Assembly (NCBI GenBank): GCA_007449985.2 | Contig: VIIQ02000089.1 | Coordinates: 124,001 to 188,000 of the forward strand | Source of the DNA: Desmodesmus armatus | Taxonomy: Eukaryota; Chlorophyta; Chlorophyceae; Sphaeropleales; Scenedesmaceae | Reading direction: 5' to 3' | Length of the DNA stretch: 64,000 nucleotides | Part shown: positions 63,083 to 64,000 of the stretch, one piece after another | How positions within the stretch are numbered: position 1 is the stretch's first letter | Layout: every line of letters starts with the position of its first letter | Made by a program: the position numbers and the translations under genes | Notes under the pieces: model-generated | Told to the model about the DNA's origin: nothing | Database searches by the model: none | Seen by the model: only the letters and a program-made list of their open reading frames with translations

Positions 63083-64000
63083 ATGAACGCTGCTGACCAC
63101 TACAGGGGTGTCCCCCCTGGGCATGCACTCAATGCCATTGAGCGTTTTGACGGCTGCCAAGACCCCAGCTTGTGGCTCGACAGCATCCAGGAGGTGGCTG
63201 ACCTCTATGAGCTGCCCGACAACATGTCCCTGAAAATCGCCAAGGTCAAGCTCTCTGGCCCTGCCAGGAGCTGGGCCCGCTACCAGCAGTTTGCTGACTG
63301 GTCTGACTTCCAACAGCAGCTGCAGTCCCGCTATGGCGAGTCCAAAGCTTCGGCCATCTCCCGCCTTGAGCGCTGCTGGCAGCACCCTGATGAGTCTGTC
63401 AAGGACTTTGCTGACCGGTACCTGCAAGATGCAGAAAAGGCAGGCCGTGCTAAGGACGACACACTCATCTACAGTTTCATCCAGCGCCTGCTGCCTGAGC
63501 TGAAAATTGAAGTGGCCAGGCAGCGCCTGGAAAGCATCGAAGCTATTGTGGACTTCTGCAGATTCTGGGCAGACATTAACATACCTCTGGACGAAAACAT
63601 GGCCGAGCCTTACCCCCCTGCCGGCTCCTTGCCACAGGATGCTGCTCCGTGGTTTCCCCGCAACCGCATGGGCTCACACAAGCGCCCAAACAGCAGAACG
63701 CCTGCGCCATACCGCCCCCCTTTCCAGGACAATACCAACAGGGCACCCCCACAGATCAGGCCGGACCCTTGGCCCCCTACGCCCAGCAACCCACCTGCTG
63801 CAATGCCAGCTCCTGCTGCCCGCACCGCTGCTGCTGTGGACGAGCTGACCCAGAAGTTTCAGCGTCTGGAGCTCAACGTGCATCACCAAATGCAGGACAA
63901 GGACCGCGAGATCCGCACCCTGCGCTATGCACTGAAACAGCAGCAGGACAGGGGAGACACAGTCCAAATCAACTTTATGGAAGAGGATCTGGAGGGAGAG
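63083..64000 (+). CDS. Gag protein of a Ty3/gypsy-like retrotransposon, 3' partial
   Basis: One uninterrupted frame of 306 codons reaching the window edge. Gag forms the virus-like particle that packages element RNA. Residues about 15-165 fit the Retrotrans_gag domain: FDGCQDPSLWLDSIQEVADL, then AKVKLSGPARSWARY, DWSDFQQQLQSRYGESKA and the SVKDFADRYLQDAEKAG helix. A Pro-rich linker (about 180-250) precedes a coiled-coil segment (KFQRLELNVHHQMQDKDREI). A zinc knuckle and Pol would be expected beyond the edge. The start ATG at 63083 is the first in this frame before the conserved domain and follows a roughly 670-nt leader. Confidence 0.88.
   Translation, partial: MNAADHYRGVPPGHALNAIERFDGCQDPSLWLDSIQEVADLYELPDNMSLKIAKVKLSGPARSWARYQQFADWSDFQQQLQSRYGESKASAISRLERCWQHPDESVKDFADRYLQDAEKAGRAKDDTLIYSFIQRLLPELKIEVARQRLESIEAIVDFCRFWADINIPLDENMAEPYPPAGSLPQDAAPWFPRNRMGSHKRPNSRTPAPYRPPFQDNTNRAPPQIRPDPWPPTPSNPPAAMPAPAARTAAAVDELTQKFQRLELNVHHQMQDKDREIRTLRYALKQQQDRGDTVQINFMEEDLEGE

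Larger units (their letters stand above)
62205..64000 (+). mobile_element. Ty3/gypsy-like LTR retrotransposon, 5' part, runs off the window
   Basis: A gag gene at 63083 is preceded by a TATA-driven leader. The candidate 5' LTR is 62205-62702 (about 498 bp), opening TGTAAG and closing TGTACA, followed after four bases by TGGTACCGCAG, a possible primer-binding site. LTR limits are inferred, because the 3' LTR lies outside the window. The open gag frame argues for a young or intact element. Confidence 0.7.

Overview
This window is nuclear DNA of a eukaryote, most likely a flagellated chlorophyte green alga of the Chlorophyceae. The evidence is dense short spliceosomal introns with GTGAGY or GTAAGY donors and TGCAG acceptors, TGTAA polyadenylation-type signals after stop codons, CAG/TGCA-rich coding sequence, a plastid-type protein with a transit-like N-terminus, and a DIP13/SSNA1 gene of the same length as I recall for Chlamydomonas DIP13. 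Species is not determined. Exon models were built by hand from reading frame, splice sites and family knowledge.

Layout. 43-1296 (+): complete SSNA1/DIP13 gene. 2094-17768 (+): a 33-exon gene for a 2597-residue protein with a PH domain, a coiled coil and 15 PLAT repeats, resembling the stereocilia protein LOXHD1. 18.0-37.9 kb: repeat-rich tract with a (CA)78 microsatellite, a dispersed repeat family in inverted and direct copies, a complete 3147-bp CACTA transposon with AAT target-site duplications, satellite-like tandem arrays, poly-C blocks and one uncertain minus-strand gene (22.6-25.3 kb). 38126-43345 (-): a rotatin-like gene. 44901-51039 (-): a 12-exon Ariadne-type RBR E3 ubiquitin ligase, 574 residues. 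51813-52970 (-): a 127-residue single-span protein, probably plastid-targeted. 53390-56570 (+): a 323-residue coiled-coil protein. 58281-59638 (+): 3' part of an unrecognised gene. 60.9-61.8 kb: tandem duplications. About 62.2 kb to the right edge (+): 5' end of a Ty3/gypsy-like LTR retrotransposon with a gag gene running off the window, whose putative LTR carries heat-shock-element arrays ahead of a TATA box.

SSNA1, rotatin and LOXHD1 homologues all act at basal bodies, centrioles or cilia, so three of the recognisable genes point to a flagellar or centriolar role. The E3 ligase and the plastid-type protein look like ordinary housekeeping neighbours. I found no bacterial-type operon, CRISPR array, rRNA or convincing tRNA.
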